From: Areca catechu
Taxonomy: Eukaryota > Streptophyta > Magnoliopsida > Arecales > Arecaceae
DNA length: 64,000 nt
NCBI GenBank assembly: GCA_021397845.1
Contig: CM038049.1
Span: 103,632,877-103,696,876, forward strand
Direction: 5' to 3'
Translations under genes and position numbers: made by a program
The notes under the pieces: generated by a model
Told to the model about the DNA's origin: nothing
Databases searched by the model: none
The model's input: only the letters and a program-made list of their open reading frames with translations
In this document: in pieces, positions 10,287 through 21,491 of the stretch
Layout of the letters: every line of letters starts with the position of its first letter
How positions within the stretch are numbered: the stretch's first letter is position 1

Positions 10287-10860
10287 TGATGCAGGACTAA
10301 CTAGATGCTTGGATGAAATGGACGATGCAAGTGATTTTGTTTTATGATTTTTAGGTTTTTTTAATGGGGTTACAATTTCCTGAAGATAAGAATGAGCAGA
10401 TCTAGGGTTCTTATAATAACAAGAACTTCTAACAAGCAAGTAAGTCCCTAAACAAGGAGAAGAAGAGGACCCCGGGATTGAGAAATCCCATAGGACTTAG
10501 CTCTTGGATCAATACCAACTTAGGAGTTTAGGGTTGTAAACCTTGTAATGTTTTGATGTGCCCAATGCCGAGTTCACTCTCTCTCGCGGATGTGGCCTGG
10601 AGGATCAAGCCTTCAACCTTGCAGATGCACTGGCTTTCCGTCCGAAGGTCGTGAAGGCACGGGAGACCAACTCCATGTTCGTGGCACTTGGAGGACCTGC
10701 GAGCATTCAAAAGAAATGTTAGGAGTCAACAAGAAGTAAGAAGAAATAAGGAATAAAGGTTGAAAATGGTGGTGATGGGGGATCTTCTTGCTAGGCGCCA
10801 AGATGGATCATCCAGATGGCCTCCGAACTCGAAGATAGAAGATGGCTTGCATGGAAGAGA
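10287..10860 (-). mobile_element. Element F 3' LTR (partial, minus strand)
   Basis: It starts TGATGCAGGAC on the plus strand. Its reverse complement aligns closely with 39813-40083, the end of the LTR of gypsy E: 'aaccctaaactcctaagttg', then a leader-like stretch, then '...catctagttagtcc'. To the right it passes into the integrase C-terminus near 10860 without a normal LTR start, so an internal deletion has fused pol to mid-LTR sequence. Confidence 0.6.
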
Positions 10861-11257
10861 TTGTAACTTGGGTAGCTCAAGCACATAGGCATTAGGGCTA
10901 ACTCTCCTTATCACTCTAAAGGGGCCAGCTCCACGAGCATGAAGTTTCTTAACAGTTCCTGGTGGGAACCATTCAGGCCTAAGCCTAATCATTACAGATT
11001 CCCCAATTTCAAACTCTTTAGCTCATTTCTGGGAATCAGCCTCTTTTGTATTAGGTTGATTTTCAGGCTAATTTTTTTATGCATGCCTCTAATATGCAGT
11101 GCGAATGATTTTGTGGACTTTGAGACTCAACTGACACTTAACAAAAATAGACTAAACTTTGTATTCCTATTGAGAGAAATTTTATTGGACTCTCTAGGGC
11201 CTAAACCTAATAAATGATTGATTCCCTAGGTTTGACCCTGGTTTGGTATGCACATGA
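10861..11257 (-). pseudogene. Element F pol tail: integrase C-terminal module
   Basis: Minus-strand frame: EIGESVMIRLRPEWFPPGTV, then LHARGAGPFRVIRRV and NAYVLELPKLQ, homologous to the integrase C-terminus of A, B and C. It is truncated before the chromodomain. The stretch 11000-11257 is stop-ridden. The Sirevirus insertion at 11258 splits this element; the other side resumes at 37318, the shared CATGA being the target duplication. The sequence GGGTCAAACCTAGGG near the break matches the A and B elements just after their integrase scrap, confirming that the two sides belong together. Confidence 0.75.
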
Positions 11258-11933
11258 TGTTGACCCCATAGGTGATTTTGATGATAACCAAACATTGGAG
11301 CATGTATATTTATTTCTGACAACTCTTCAAGTATTTTACAAGTTTTTGTAGGATGGATTAAATGTTCAAACTTCAACTCCTACACCTCTGTTTTCTTGTT
11401 TGAGTGGTATTGTAATGTGCTTTTGTAAAGAAGAACCCAATGAAAAAGCTAAGAAAAAATCATATAAAGGGGTTACTTCTATGTATGTGTGCCTTGAAAT
11501 TAGTTTTGAGTTGGTATGCTTGAAAATGTAAAGAGTTGGTAAGAGTTTTTCTTTAAGTTCAAGTATAAAAATCCTGAAGATGATACTCGAGCCGACCTAA
11601 CTTGGTGAAGAGCCAACTCCACTTACTGGCATACAGCAAGGATTTTGGAACGCAGCAATCCGAGCCGACCCGAAGGTAACCGAGCCGACTCTAATGAATC
11701 TGAGTCGACTGGAATCAGTCCGAGCCAACTCTTCAAGAGTCTAATTTCTGAAGATTTTTGAGAACAGTCAGGTGAGTCCACTCGAACCAGAAAGAGCCGA
11801 CTCTGCCAGACCTAATTTTGAAAGCTTGAGAAAGCGAGCCCACCCGAATTGCATCGAGTCGACTCTTCCAAAGTGAGGATTTTCGAACTTGAGAAAAAGA
11901 GCCGACACAAGCTGAAAAGAGCCGACTCCTCGA
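11258..11933 (+). repeat. S 5' LTR, first piece
   Basis: Matches 34007-34680 of the 3' LTR. TATA box TATAAAGG at 11463-11470. A run of GAGCCGACTC-like motifs occupies 11588-11930. It is interrupted at 11933 by X, target CTCGA at 11929-11933. Confidence 0.9.
11463..11470 (+). promoter_or_regulatory. TATA box, S 5' LTR
   Basis: TATAAAGG. The 3' LTR equivalent is at 34212-34219. Confidence 0.6.
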
Positions 11934-13527
11934 TGAGGGGGATCCAAGGCAGGTACAAATATTTTTTCTATTTTTTCTTATTTCATCGCAATTCTTTTTT
12001 ATTTATTCCTGCTATTCTACCAATTCCCTATATTCCGATTTTATCCCAATCTTATTCCCACCTTATTCTAGTCTTATTCCATCATCTTCCCATGATTTTA
12101 AAAAATTTTCAAAACCCTAGCCCACCGCACCTCTGGCCCTAGATCCGGGCCACCCGACCCCCGGCTGCCCTCACCGGACCGCCGCCGATGCTCGCCGGCC
12201 CCCGACCTCGCTGGAGAAGTCACCGTTGACACCCTTGCTCGTGGAAGATGAATGGCCATGGGAAGACCAACCGTCACCCACGTCCCACGGCCTCCGTCGC
12301 CGCCTTCCTTCACCGGCCTGCCACCGGCCGCCCGCCTGCCGCCAGCAGGCTCACACCCGACCGTCGGAGGGCCCCCGTCAGCGCCCTTGGGCCTCACGAC
12401 AGTGGGAAGCGCAAGCGGCACTGCGTGCGTACCGTGACGCCCCTGCACCGCCACCCGCCTGCATCGCCACCCACCTGCCCCGCCTCCCGCCTGCCACCAC
12501 TCGCTGGGCCGCCAGAGGCCTCGCAGACGCACAGGAGGTCTCCCACGGCCGTGGGAGACCAAACGGCATGCCCAATGTGCCGTGTTGTTTCCCTTGTGCC
12601 GCCCCGCATGCAGCCCACCACCGGCCGTCTGTCGCTCATCATCTGCCAGCCCCGTCCGTCGCCCGCTTCCCGGTCGCTGATCATCCGCTGGTTCTTGACG
12701 GAGATCATCTTCCCCTGTGCACGACCACGAGAGGATTTTGCACGAATTTTCAGAGCAGCATGCTTTCTGGAGCAGATCATCAAGCCGACATGCTTTTCAG
12801 AGTTGATCAACACCACTTTTGATGCAACACGAATTTTGATGTAATTTATTTTCTTTTTTTTAGTTTTTTTAGAGGCTAAGAAAATGAGGGTTTTGGTTTT
12901 TCTATATAAAGGCCTCATCTCCTCCTGTAATAATCAAAGAGAGATTTGATATAGATTTTTAGGTTTTCCATTGGTTCCGGTTCTGGTTCTGGGCTAAGGC
13001 CTGTTTGCCTTCGTTCCCTGCTGTGTGCATTATGGGTTCGATGAGGGGTGTGAGGCATTTCCTGCTGTGTGCATTATGGGTTCGCTGAGCACCCTAGTTA
13101 TCCCCTATCTCGTCTTTTTTATTCCCTCGTGTCCTTTGAGAGTCATCCTAGCGCATCTATGTGAGAGCCCTACTATGTGCATTATGGGTTCGATGAGAGA
13201 TCAGGGTAGCTGGTGCTGTGATCCCCCGGGAGGGTAGTTATGTGCTGTGATCCCTCGGGAGGGTAGCTTTATGCTTTGACCCCTGACTTTCTGTGTGCGT
13301 CTCCCCATTAGAGTGAGTCCCAGGGCCATGAGTTCCAATTCCCAGTCCCCCATCTCCATCCTTCCTTCGCCACCTCAACCAAGAAAATTGAAAACAAAAG
13401 AGATCAGCTGTTTTAGGATTTTAGTTTCAGCCTCACCCTAGTCCCGGGAGGCTTCTTAGCCCTCCCACGGTCATAGTTTGTTAGGTGTCTTCCACTTTTC
13501 CAAATAATCCAGGGTTACATCGATTCT
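11934..13527 (+). repeat. X left LTR
   Basis: Starts TGAGGGGGATCC. It has a T-rich first 150 bp, a GC-rich block at about 12110-12720, TATATAAA at 12903-12910, then repeated 'gtgcattatgggttcgatgag' phrases. The P/A/R-rich open frames at 12098-12918 on both strands lie in the GC-rich block and match nothing recognisable. Confidence 0.85.
12903..12910 (+). promoter_or_regulatory. TATA box, X left LTR
   Basis: TATATAAA followed by GGCCTC. The same box is at 24636-24643 in the right LTR. Confidence 0.6.
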
Positions 13528-13658
13528 TGGGGATCCACGGCAGGTCTGGATATTTTTTCCATTTTTTCTTATTTTTCCATATTTTTTTTACTTATTCCCG
13601 CTATTCTACCTATTCCCTCTATTCCAGTTTTATCCCAATCTTAATCCCACCTTATTCC
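13528..13658 (+). repeat. X right LTR, first piece
   Basis: Begins TGGGGATCCACGG and aligns with 11934-12065. It is cut at ATTCC (13654-13658) by the copia insertion and resumes after 23850-23854. Confidence 0.85.
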
Positions 13659-16010
13659 TAAAAGTAAAACAGATGCAGGTGGTTTGACAAAATCCTACAC
13701 TAGGCATGCAAACATCTGCCGGAGCAGATAGGATTTTAAAATAATTTTTAAAATTTGTGCAGCGGGTATCTCCTCCGCCAGAAACTAATCTAAGTCTAGT
13801 TACATTTAGGCATACGTGAACATATAAAATATTTATAAAATATTAAACAATTTAATCTATCTATGCATGATTAAAAAAATAAATTTTCCATACCTTTATT
13901 CCACCTGGAATAACTCTGGAATAAACCTGGAATAGACTGGAATAACTGGAATAAAGTTATTCTAGTCGTCTTCCTCCTTGGGACCTTATTTTTGGCTTGG
14001 AAAATGTCATCGGAACACCGCCTTCCGGACCTCCGTTTGCTCCTAAATTTGAGCAGCGGCTTCTTGGACAAGTCTTCTTCGATTTGCCATCGATTTCTGC
14101 AATCAAATCTAAGCCAAAAAAATTAAATAAATCACCAAAGTCTGCTGCCAGATTTCTGTAGCAGAACTGATTAGCAGACTTTGGCCTTCGATTCGGAGCA
14201 GCTGGGGCGATCCCGGCTCGCGTGGTTTGCTCCTAGGAGTAGAGTGGTACTCCCTCTAGAGGGGAGACATGCCCGGGACTCTCGGATCCATCTCCATGCA
14301 TGGTGCTAGCCGCCGGAAGAGGGGTTCACGGTCACAGAAATTCTGCTGCTGGGCAGAATTTGAGCACTTCAAAACAAGGGAATAATTCCTTGTAACTCTA
14401 CCTCACAAGCTCCTAAACCTAGCCCCAAATGCAAATAATAGTTCTCAAAATGGTGAACTCTCAACCTCTCAAAGAACACCCAAAGCACTCTCTCTTTAAG
14501 CCTCTCTCACGGTGGCTAATAAAAATTCTCTTATTGAAACTTTTTCCACATGAACGAGGGGTTTTGTTTATAAAAGCTGCTGGGAGGGAGAGGGAGGTGG
14601 AGCGTTGTGAGGCCAAGAGACGGAAACAGCCCAATAAACAAGCCATTAAGGAGGGATTAAAGCCATTAAGGGAGGAGATTAAAGCCATTATGGGAGGAGA
14701 AGGGAAGAGATGCTAGCCCAGCGTGAAACAAAACGTCGTTTGGCCTTCAAACGCAAGAAAAAACTTCTCCCAACATAAATAACATGTAAATGGTCCAAGA
14801 GAGAGGAAAATCCACCGGTCCAATAAATAAAAACGGTCCAAAATATTTAAACCAAGTGGTTCAATCTAATTTGAACCGGTTTAAAATTTGGTTCAAGAGA
14901 AAAATTGGTTCACAACCAATAGAAGGCCGAAACGAACTCCGAATCAGTTCAAAACTGATTCAGAAAAATCCTGGTGCAGTGCTGGTCAACCCAGAATATT
15001 TTCCGGTCGACACAGATAAGGGCAAGACGGGAAAAGAGTGCTCAAAAATACTGTGACCATAAAACCGAGATGATTCCCATTCGTAATCGGTATTCGGATC
15101 AGAGTTATCCTCTATGGCGTGTGACCTCATAGGTTCGAACCTAAACGGTAGCACTGGAATAATTCCAGTACCAGCACAGGAAACTATCTAGCAATGGGTC
15201 CCGACATCCGGATAGGTCGAAGATGCGAGAGCAAACTATCGAACCTCTGGCATATGGTTACCGTATAATTCATTCCTTTGACCTCTAATGCTCATGACGA
15301 CTGAGATTGGGCTGCCAACCCAAACAAAGTCAGTCGACTACGTGTCTCAACCTTGCAAGCCCAGTGACTCTTCACTAGGACTACCCCGACCGAGGATTTG
15401 CTAAATTGAGATACTGTGAGACATTCAATCCAAACTGTTTAGACAGGTCAATTCCATCTTGGTCCATCACTGCTCCACAAGTACTTGCCTGTACCCAGAA
15501 ACCTTCCGTCGCCGGATTAAAAATCCGGGTAGTCCGGCACCAAAGCATAGGGAGTTGCTTGCAAGCTACCGTGATGAACTCAGGTCAGAGGGACACATAT
15601 ACCCATATCCAATCGTGAGTTTCCCTTTGGTAGAGAGGGGCTGCACGGAGTCACGTTCAATGAGATACCACATATCCTACTTGTAGATCACATCAGTGTC
15701 ACCACACTCATTTGGTCAAGAGGACAACCAAACGATGTGAACTGCAACAACCTATACTTGATATATTGCCATTCAGTACAATATATCCTTTGGTTGTGAA
15801 CTGGGTTTAAGGACCACTCGATACATCCTCTCTGTATTGAAGTCAGTGTAGTCCTAAGGACTTCATCACATAGAAAGAGTTCATTTCAGGGAAATACAAA
15901 ATGTGATGCGCTGCCTAAATTAATAATTTATTAATTCATAATATGAATACATTACTTAGCACAACCGCCTACAACCCAGGCGATTGGCTTTTGGGACACA
16001 ATTCCCAACA
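13659..16010 (-). repeat. Copia 3' LTR (left on the map)
   Basis: Nearly the same sequence as 21492-23849. The terminal dinucleotide on the left is TA instead of TG. A minus-strand TATAAA lies at 14567-14572. Short 22-bp direct repeats (CCATTAAGGGAGGAGATTAA) occupy about 14642-14700. The many 60-100 codon frames here are not genes. Confidence 0.92.
14567..14572 (-). promoter_or_regulatory. TATA box, copia LTR
   Basis: TATAAA on the minus strand inside CTTTTATAAAC. The equivalent in the other LTR is near 22404. Confidence 0.45.
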
Positions 16011-16022
16011 ACTCCCACTTGT
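16011..16022 (-). promoter_or_regulatory. Copia polypurine tract
   Basis: Minus strand ACAAGTGGGAGT directly before the 3' LTR start TGTTGGG, the usual copia plus-strand primer context. Confidence 0.75.
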
Positions 16023-16023
16023 A

Positions 16024-19000
16024 CTAAAGCCAATCAGAAGAGTATCTAATACCCATTTTCCATTTACAATAGTCGAACTCTTTAATTCCAAGGGCTTTAG
16101 TGAAGGGGTCGGCCAGATTTTCTTTTCCATCGATCTTCAGAAAGTTGATGTCGCCTTGTTCCATGATCTCTCGTACGAGGTGGAAGCGCCGCAAAATGTG
16201 TTTGGTGCGGTGATGAGCTTTTGGCTCCTTAGCTTGAGCAATAGCTCCAGTGCTGTCACAGTACACCGGAACAGGACCATCTAGGGAAGGTGCCACCCCT
16301 AGCTCTCCAAGGAACTTCCGCAATCACACAGCTTCCTTTGCTGCATCTGATGCTGCAATATATTCTGCTTCGCATACCGAGTCTGCAACAGTTGCCTGCT
16401 TGAAACTTTTCCAGCAGATCGCTCCTCCGTTCAGGGTAAATACAAACCCTGACACACTCTTGCTATCATCTCTATCTGACTGGAAACTGGAGTCAGTGTA
16501 CCCCACAAGTTTCAAGTCAGGTTCTCCATAAATCAGCCATTGATCTTTAGTATTTCTTAAATACTTAAGGATGGTCTTAACCACCTTCTAATGCGCCTCA
16601 CCTGGGTCAGACTGGTATCTACTCACTACTCCTAGTGAGTATGCCACGTCTGGTCTAGTACAAGTCATAGCATACATGATAGAGCCTACTGCAGAAGCAT
16701 AAGGTACTCTACTCATGCGCTCTCTTTCCTCAGGAGTTGTCGCACAATCCTTTTGGAAAGAGTAATTCCAGAACCTATCGGAAGATAGCCTTTCTTGGAA
16801 TTTTCCATGCTGAACCGTTTCAGCACGGTATCTATGTACGTAGACTGGGACAGTCCCAAAAGCTTCTTAGATCTATCTCTATAGATCTTCATACCTAGTA
16901 TGTAAGAAGCATCACCCAAGTCCTTCATGGAGAACTGAGATGATAACCAGACCTTTATTCCTTGTAATGCTGCGACATCATTCCCTATTAAGAGAATGTC
17001 GTAAACATACAGTACTAGGAATACAATCACAGAACCATTAACCCAATTATAGATGCATGGTTCTTCCCCGTTCTTAACAAAGCCGTACGATTTGATACAC
17101 CTATCAAACCATAAGTTCTAACTTCGAGATGCTTGCTTGAGTCCATAGATGGACTTCTGCTACTTGCATCTTTTGATTCATCTGTGGATGTGAACCCTTC
17201 AGGCTGTATCATATACACCTCTTCTTCTAGCTCCCCATTTAGGAAAGCGGTTCCGACATCCATCTGCCAGATCTTGTAATCAAAATATGCTGCCAAAGCA
17301 AGCATGATCCGAATAGACTTGAGCATTGCCACAGGGGAGAAGGTCTCGTCATAATCGATACCATATCGCTGACGATACCCCTTGGCAACCAGACGGGCTT
17401 TATAGGTTTCTACCTTCCCATCTGCGCCCCTTTTCTTCTTGAAGATCCATTTACACCCGATAGGTTTTATTCCTTCAGGCGGATCAACCAATGTCCAAAC
17501 ATTGTTGATTTCCATGGACTCCATTTCGGATCGCATGGCTCCAAGCCATGCCTCAGAGTCAGATCTCTGAAGTGCATCCATATAGGTGATCGGATCCTCA
17601 TTGTTCTCATCGAGCTCAATTGGATCGCCGTCGCGGACCAAGAAATCATAGTATCTGTCCGGCTGACGCGGTATTTTACCAGATCTCCTAATGGGTTTAG
17701 GGTGTGAGTCAATCACAGCCGGTTCCACGATGTCCTTAGAGTGTGCAGGTTCTTCGATTGGCTGAACTTCATCAAGTTCAATCTTAGAGGCTATAGTTCC
17801 TTCTCCAAGGAACTCCTTTTCCAAAAAGATAGCTCTAAGAGCAACGAACACCTTTTGTTCATTCTCCAAATAGAAGAAATACCTTTTGGTTTCCTTAGGA
17901 TAACCAATGAATAAACACTTGTCAGACTTAGGACCAAGTTTGTCTGCATCTAAACGTTTTACGTAAGCCGGACAACCCCAGACCCGAAGGTGTGAGATTG
18001 AGGGTTTACGTCCATTCCACATCTCATACGGAGTGGAGACAACAGACTTACTTGGAACATTATTCAACAAGTAACAGGCTGTCTGAAGTGCATATCCCCA
18101 AAAGGATAGCAGCAGAGTTGCAAAGCCCATCATTGATCGAACCATGTCCAACAAGGTTCGATTCCTCCTTTCGGACACACCATTCAACTATGGTTTTCCT
18201 GGAGGAGTCCACTGAGAGAGAATTCCATTCTCCTCAAGATATGTCAAAAATGCACCAGATAAGTATTCACCACCTCGATCAGATCGAAGGGTTTTAATAC
18301 TTTTTCCAATCTGCTTTTCTACTTCATTACGGTATCGTTTGAACATTTCAAACGTCTCAAACTTATGTCTCATTAGAAAGACATAACCAAACCACGAAAA
18401 GTCGTCTGTAAATGTAATGAAATATTTGTATCCTTCTTTGGCACTAATTGTCATTGGTCCACATACATCAGTATGTATTAGACTTAGGAGTTCTGTAGAT
18501 CGTTCACCTTTTCTAGAAAAAGGTGACTTGGTCATTTTACCAAGTAAACAGGATTCACAAGTGGGCGGTGATTCAGAATCACTGACCTCGAGAAGTCCAT
18601 CTTCTCGCATCTTGTTTATCCTATTTTGGTTAATATGACCTAGTCTACAGTGCCAAAGATACAAATCATTGACATTATCTAACCTTGGGCGTTTGCTAGA
18701 AGTGTACATTACACTAACAGGCCTTGATAGTACGTATATTTCATTATTTAATCTAGCTTTCATTATAATAACATTATTCAAAATAACATTGCAAAAATCT
18801 CCTTTTATTGATAGTTCAAAATCACAATTGGCCAAAAGGTCTACAGAGATTATGCACATAATAAAACTAGGACAATAGTGACAGTCGACTAGTTCGACCG
18901 TACAAGATTCAAAGACAAGATGCAGGACTCCAACCGCCAGTACTGGAACACGATTTCCATTCCCGACGCTCAGAAACTATTCTCCATCTTCAAATCTTCT

Positions 19001-19132
19001 GCTAACTTGAAGTCCCTGTAACAAATTACAAACATGAATTGGACTACCAGTATCCAATACCCAGTTAGCAATATCAACAATTGAGTAATTACAAGGTTTT
19101 ATCATATAAATACCTTGTTCAGCAGTCTTCTG
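16024..19132 (-). pseudogene. Copia pol: protease, integrase, reverse transcriptase, RNase H
   Basis: Protease: NWVLDTGSPIHVCN near 19050. Integrase zinc finger: LWHCRLGH...CESC near 18600. Integrase core: HTDVCGPM, FTDDFSWFGYV, and SERRNRTLL past an in-frame TAG at 18185-18187. RT: LVDPPEGIKPIGCKWIFKKK, the region up to WQMDVGTAFLNGELEEEV, a frameshift near 17170, then YVYDILLIGND where YVDD is expected, so one catalytic Asp is Tyr. RNase H: GYTDSSFQSD, VCEAEYIAASDA, then a stop, then HHRTKHILRRFHLVRE. Gag to N-terminal RT share one frame, as expected for a single copia gag-pol ORF; RT C-terminus and RNase H are in other frames. Non-functional but recently intact. Confidence 0.93.
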
Positions 19133-19990
19133 CTATCTCGGCCTGTTCGGATCAAGGGATGCAATGTAAAGAGGACAATTCCTCTTCCAGTGTCCCTTCT
19201 TCTTGCAGTAGAAGCACTCTGCAGAAGACTGATCAGCCTTAAACTTCTTGGTCTGACTTGGGCCAGGAGCATTCTGCGCCTTCTTTCCCTTTTTGTTTAT
19301 TTTCTTCTTCTTCCCTTTCTTAAAGGGAAGACGACCTCTACTTCCTCCCACTAAATTCACCACCCCCTTATTAAGTTGGTGGTCTTTCTCGAAAGTCTGC
19401 AGCAACCCCAAAAGACCATGGTAGTTGACTACAGGCTTGTTCATTCTGTAATGATCAAGAAAGTCAAGATAGGAGGAGGGAAGAGAATTCATGATCACAT
19501 CCTTGCCGAGCTGCTCGTGCAAGGGGCATCTGAGTTTGCCCAGTTTTTCAATCAGCTCGATCATGTACAATACATGATCAGTGACTGAACCACCATTCGG
19601 CATCTTGGAGTTGTAGATGGCACAAGACACTTTGTACCGTTCTACATCATCCGGGGTGCCGAAGGATTCCTTCAATTTTTGAAGGATTTCATCAGGTTGG
19701 GCCTCCTCGAATTTGCGACTGAACTCGTCGTTCATTGCAGCAAGCATAATGCAACGGACAATAGTCCGATCAGAAACCCACTTCAAGTAAGCGTCTCTAA
19801 CCGCACTCCGTGCATTTGCAGGAGGGATTTCAGGCGCCGGATCCGTTATCACATAGAGGATCCATTCATGCTCCAGAACAATTCTTAACCTTCGATACCA
19901 AGTATCGAAGTTATGACCCTTCAACTTCTTGTTATCGAGAAGTGACCGGAGCGACAAGTTTGAACACATCTGAAAAGAAACCAAGACCAA
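19133..19990 (-). CDS. Copia gag (285 aa), open
   Basis: An uninterrupted frame of 285 codons. The N-terminus contains SNLSLRSLLDNKKLKGHNFD and YRRLRIVLEHEWILYV, the usual start of Tork/Angela-type Gag. The central helical region (residues about 90-200) is the UBN2/retrotransposon Gag fold region. A Lys-rich stretch (about 225-245) precedes one zinc knuckle CFYCKKKGHWKRNC near residue 262. Gag forms the particle and the knuckle binds the element RNA. It ends at a TAG that separates it from the protease in the same frame; in an intact copia this would read on as one polyprotein, so the TAG is probably a mutation. A related N-terminal half is found at 60849-61227. Confidence 0.9.
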   Translation of the reverse strand: MVLVSFQMCSNLSLRSLLDNKKLKGHNFDTWYRRLRIVLEHEWILYVITDPAPEIPPANARSAVRDAYLKWVSDRTIVRCIMLAAMNDEFSRKFEEAQPDEILQKLKESFGTPDDVERYKVSCAIYNSKMPNGGSVTDHVLYMIELIEKLGKLRCPLHEQLGKDVIMNSLPSSYLDFLDHYRMNKPVVNYHGLLGLLQTFEKDHQLNKGVVNLVGGSRGRLPFKKGKKKKINKKGKKAQNAPGPSQTKKFKADQSSAECFYCKKKGHWKRNCPLYIASLDPNRPR

Positions 19991-21478
19991 ATTAGTTTAT
20001 GAATTAATAACTTAACCAAAAGACTTGGACTTTAGTCTAAAGGTTTCTCCCACTAATTTTTCAGATTGGTAGCCTCTAACTCCAATCCGTGAAAACAACA
20101 TCTTTTCAATCGGGTACTGAAATCCAATAGGCCTTGCATAAGCCCGACTATGGCCAGCTCACCCATACGAGCCTAAAGGTAGGTTCGTAAACCAATTGTT
20201 TCCCTAAACAATTTTCAGTATAGAATTTTGCCCCAGAAAACACCCCAATCGGCCTAGGGGCCTCCTATTGCAAGTCTCTGGTTAGGTCCAACCATTAAAA
20301 TGACAAATCCAATGCTTCCAGCTAACTAAAGACCAAGCCCGACTATGGCCGGCTCACCTGGTCCCATTAAGGAGGTTGCACTGAACCATCATCGATCAGA
20401 TAGAAATTCCAGTCACCGGATGTACACCCGTTCTATGGAACTGCCGATGCACACCAAGCTAGTGGACATATTTCTATCCAACTTAATGGGAGGCTAAGAC
20501 ACTGTCAACCCTTTGACTTAGTCTTTTAAGGACCTAATAATTTTAGAGGATTTTTAGTTGTGACAGAAGAGAAGAGACAATGACATGGATCATCCTCCCA
20601 CTGAACCAATCAGATTTCAGGAGGGTTGATTTAAATCAACAAATGATCCATGGGCACCTAAAGATCAGTCAGACCGATCAACCTGGGTGACATGGGTTAA
20701 CTCGAGTCATTGAGCTTTTCCAATCAGTTCTGGTTGACACGACTAGCCAGGTAGGTGAGATCATGGGTGAGTATCCGCCATTAACCATCTTTCCTATACA
20801 CCAACCAAGTTGGCCAGGAAAGAGGTAGCCTCATACAACCATGATCATAATGCCAAACCTACCTCGACACCAGTCGGTTTACCAGACTCGATCAGACTAG
20901 CCTAAAGACTCGGGCGTCCACTGAGCCACTAATTGGATCCATTTTAGATGAACGGATCAACTATTCTAACTATTAGATAGTTCTAAAGAAGGACCTTAAA
21001 CAACTTTTGTTTAATCTTCTTCTTATTATCCGATTCAACTAAACTTAGGTCTAACCCAGTTATGGACCCAACTAGTCAGCTAACCCAATTAACCCAAAAT
21101 GACTTATGCAAATTTTGATTAGATTTCATAAACCTAAAATTTTTTTTAATAAGCCAAACTCTTAATTAAAATAATTTTTAATTAAGTCTCTATGTAAAAC
21201 AATTTTACATAAACAAAAAATCATGCATCAAGAAATATAAATATTTTATAAAACATGCCTAAAACATGTATCTGCAAATTAAAACAATTTTAATTTTACA
21301 TATTCTTTAAGGATCCTTCTGAAGAGGCCAACACAGACGATCCGCATCGTGTCAATGACACACGGTCATGGTGAAGGTCTCAACTAGGTTCCAAAAAGAA
21401 AACTTGGATACATTTTTAAGATTAAATAATTTTTAATCTATAAACATGCATACTAGATTAGATTACAAATTCAACCTG
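19991..21478 (-). other. Copia leader, non-coding (about 1.5 kb)
   Basis: Lies between the primer site and gag on the minus strand. No ORF over 60 codons with recognisable similarity. It is collinear with the leader of copia element 2 (52207-52905 plus 59611-60848). It contains repeated 'actatggccagctcacc' phrases (about 20150 and 20345). Confidence 0.75.
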
Positions 21479-21490
21479 GCTCTGATACCA
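21479..21490 (-). promoter_or_regulatory. Copia primer binding site
   Basis: Minus strand TGGTATCAGAGC, one base after the LTR end. Confidence 0.9.
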
Positions 21491-21491
21491 A

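Noticed and set aside
12098..12918. ORFs of 154-198 codons as possible captured gene
   Set aside because: Three overlapping frames, no conserved motif, and frame not preserved between the two X LTRs; the block itself is kept as a finding.
14429..15686. Several 60-95 codon ORFs
   Set aside because: They lie inside the copia LTR and recur in the other LTR copy with different lengths.
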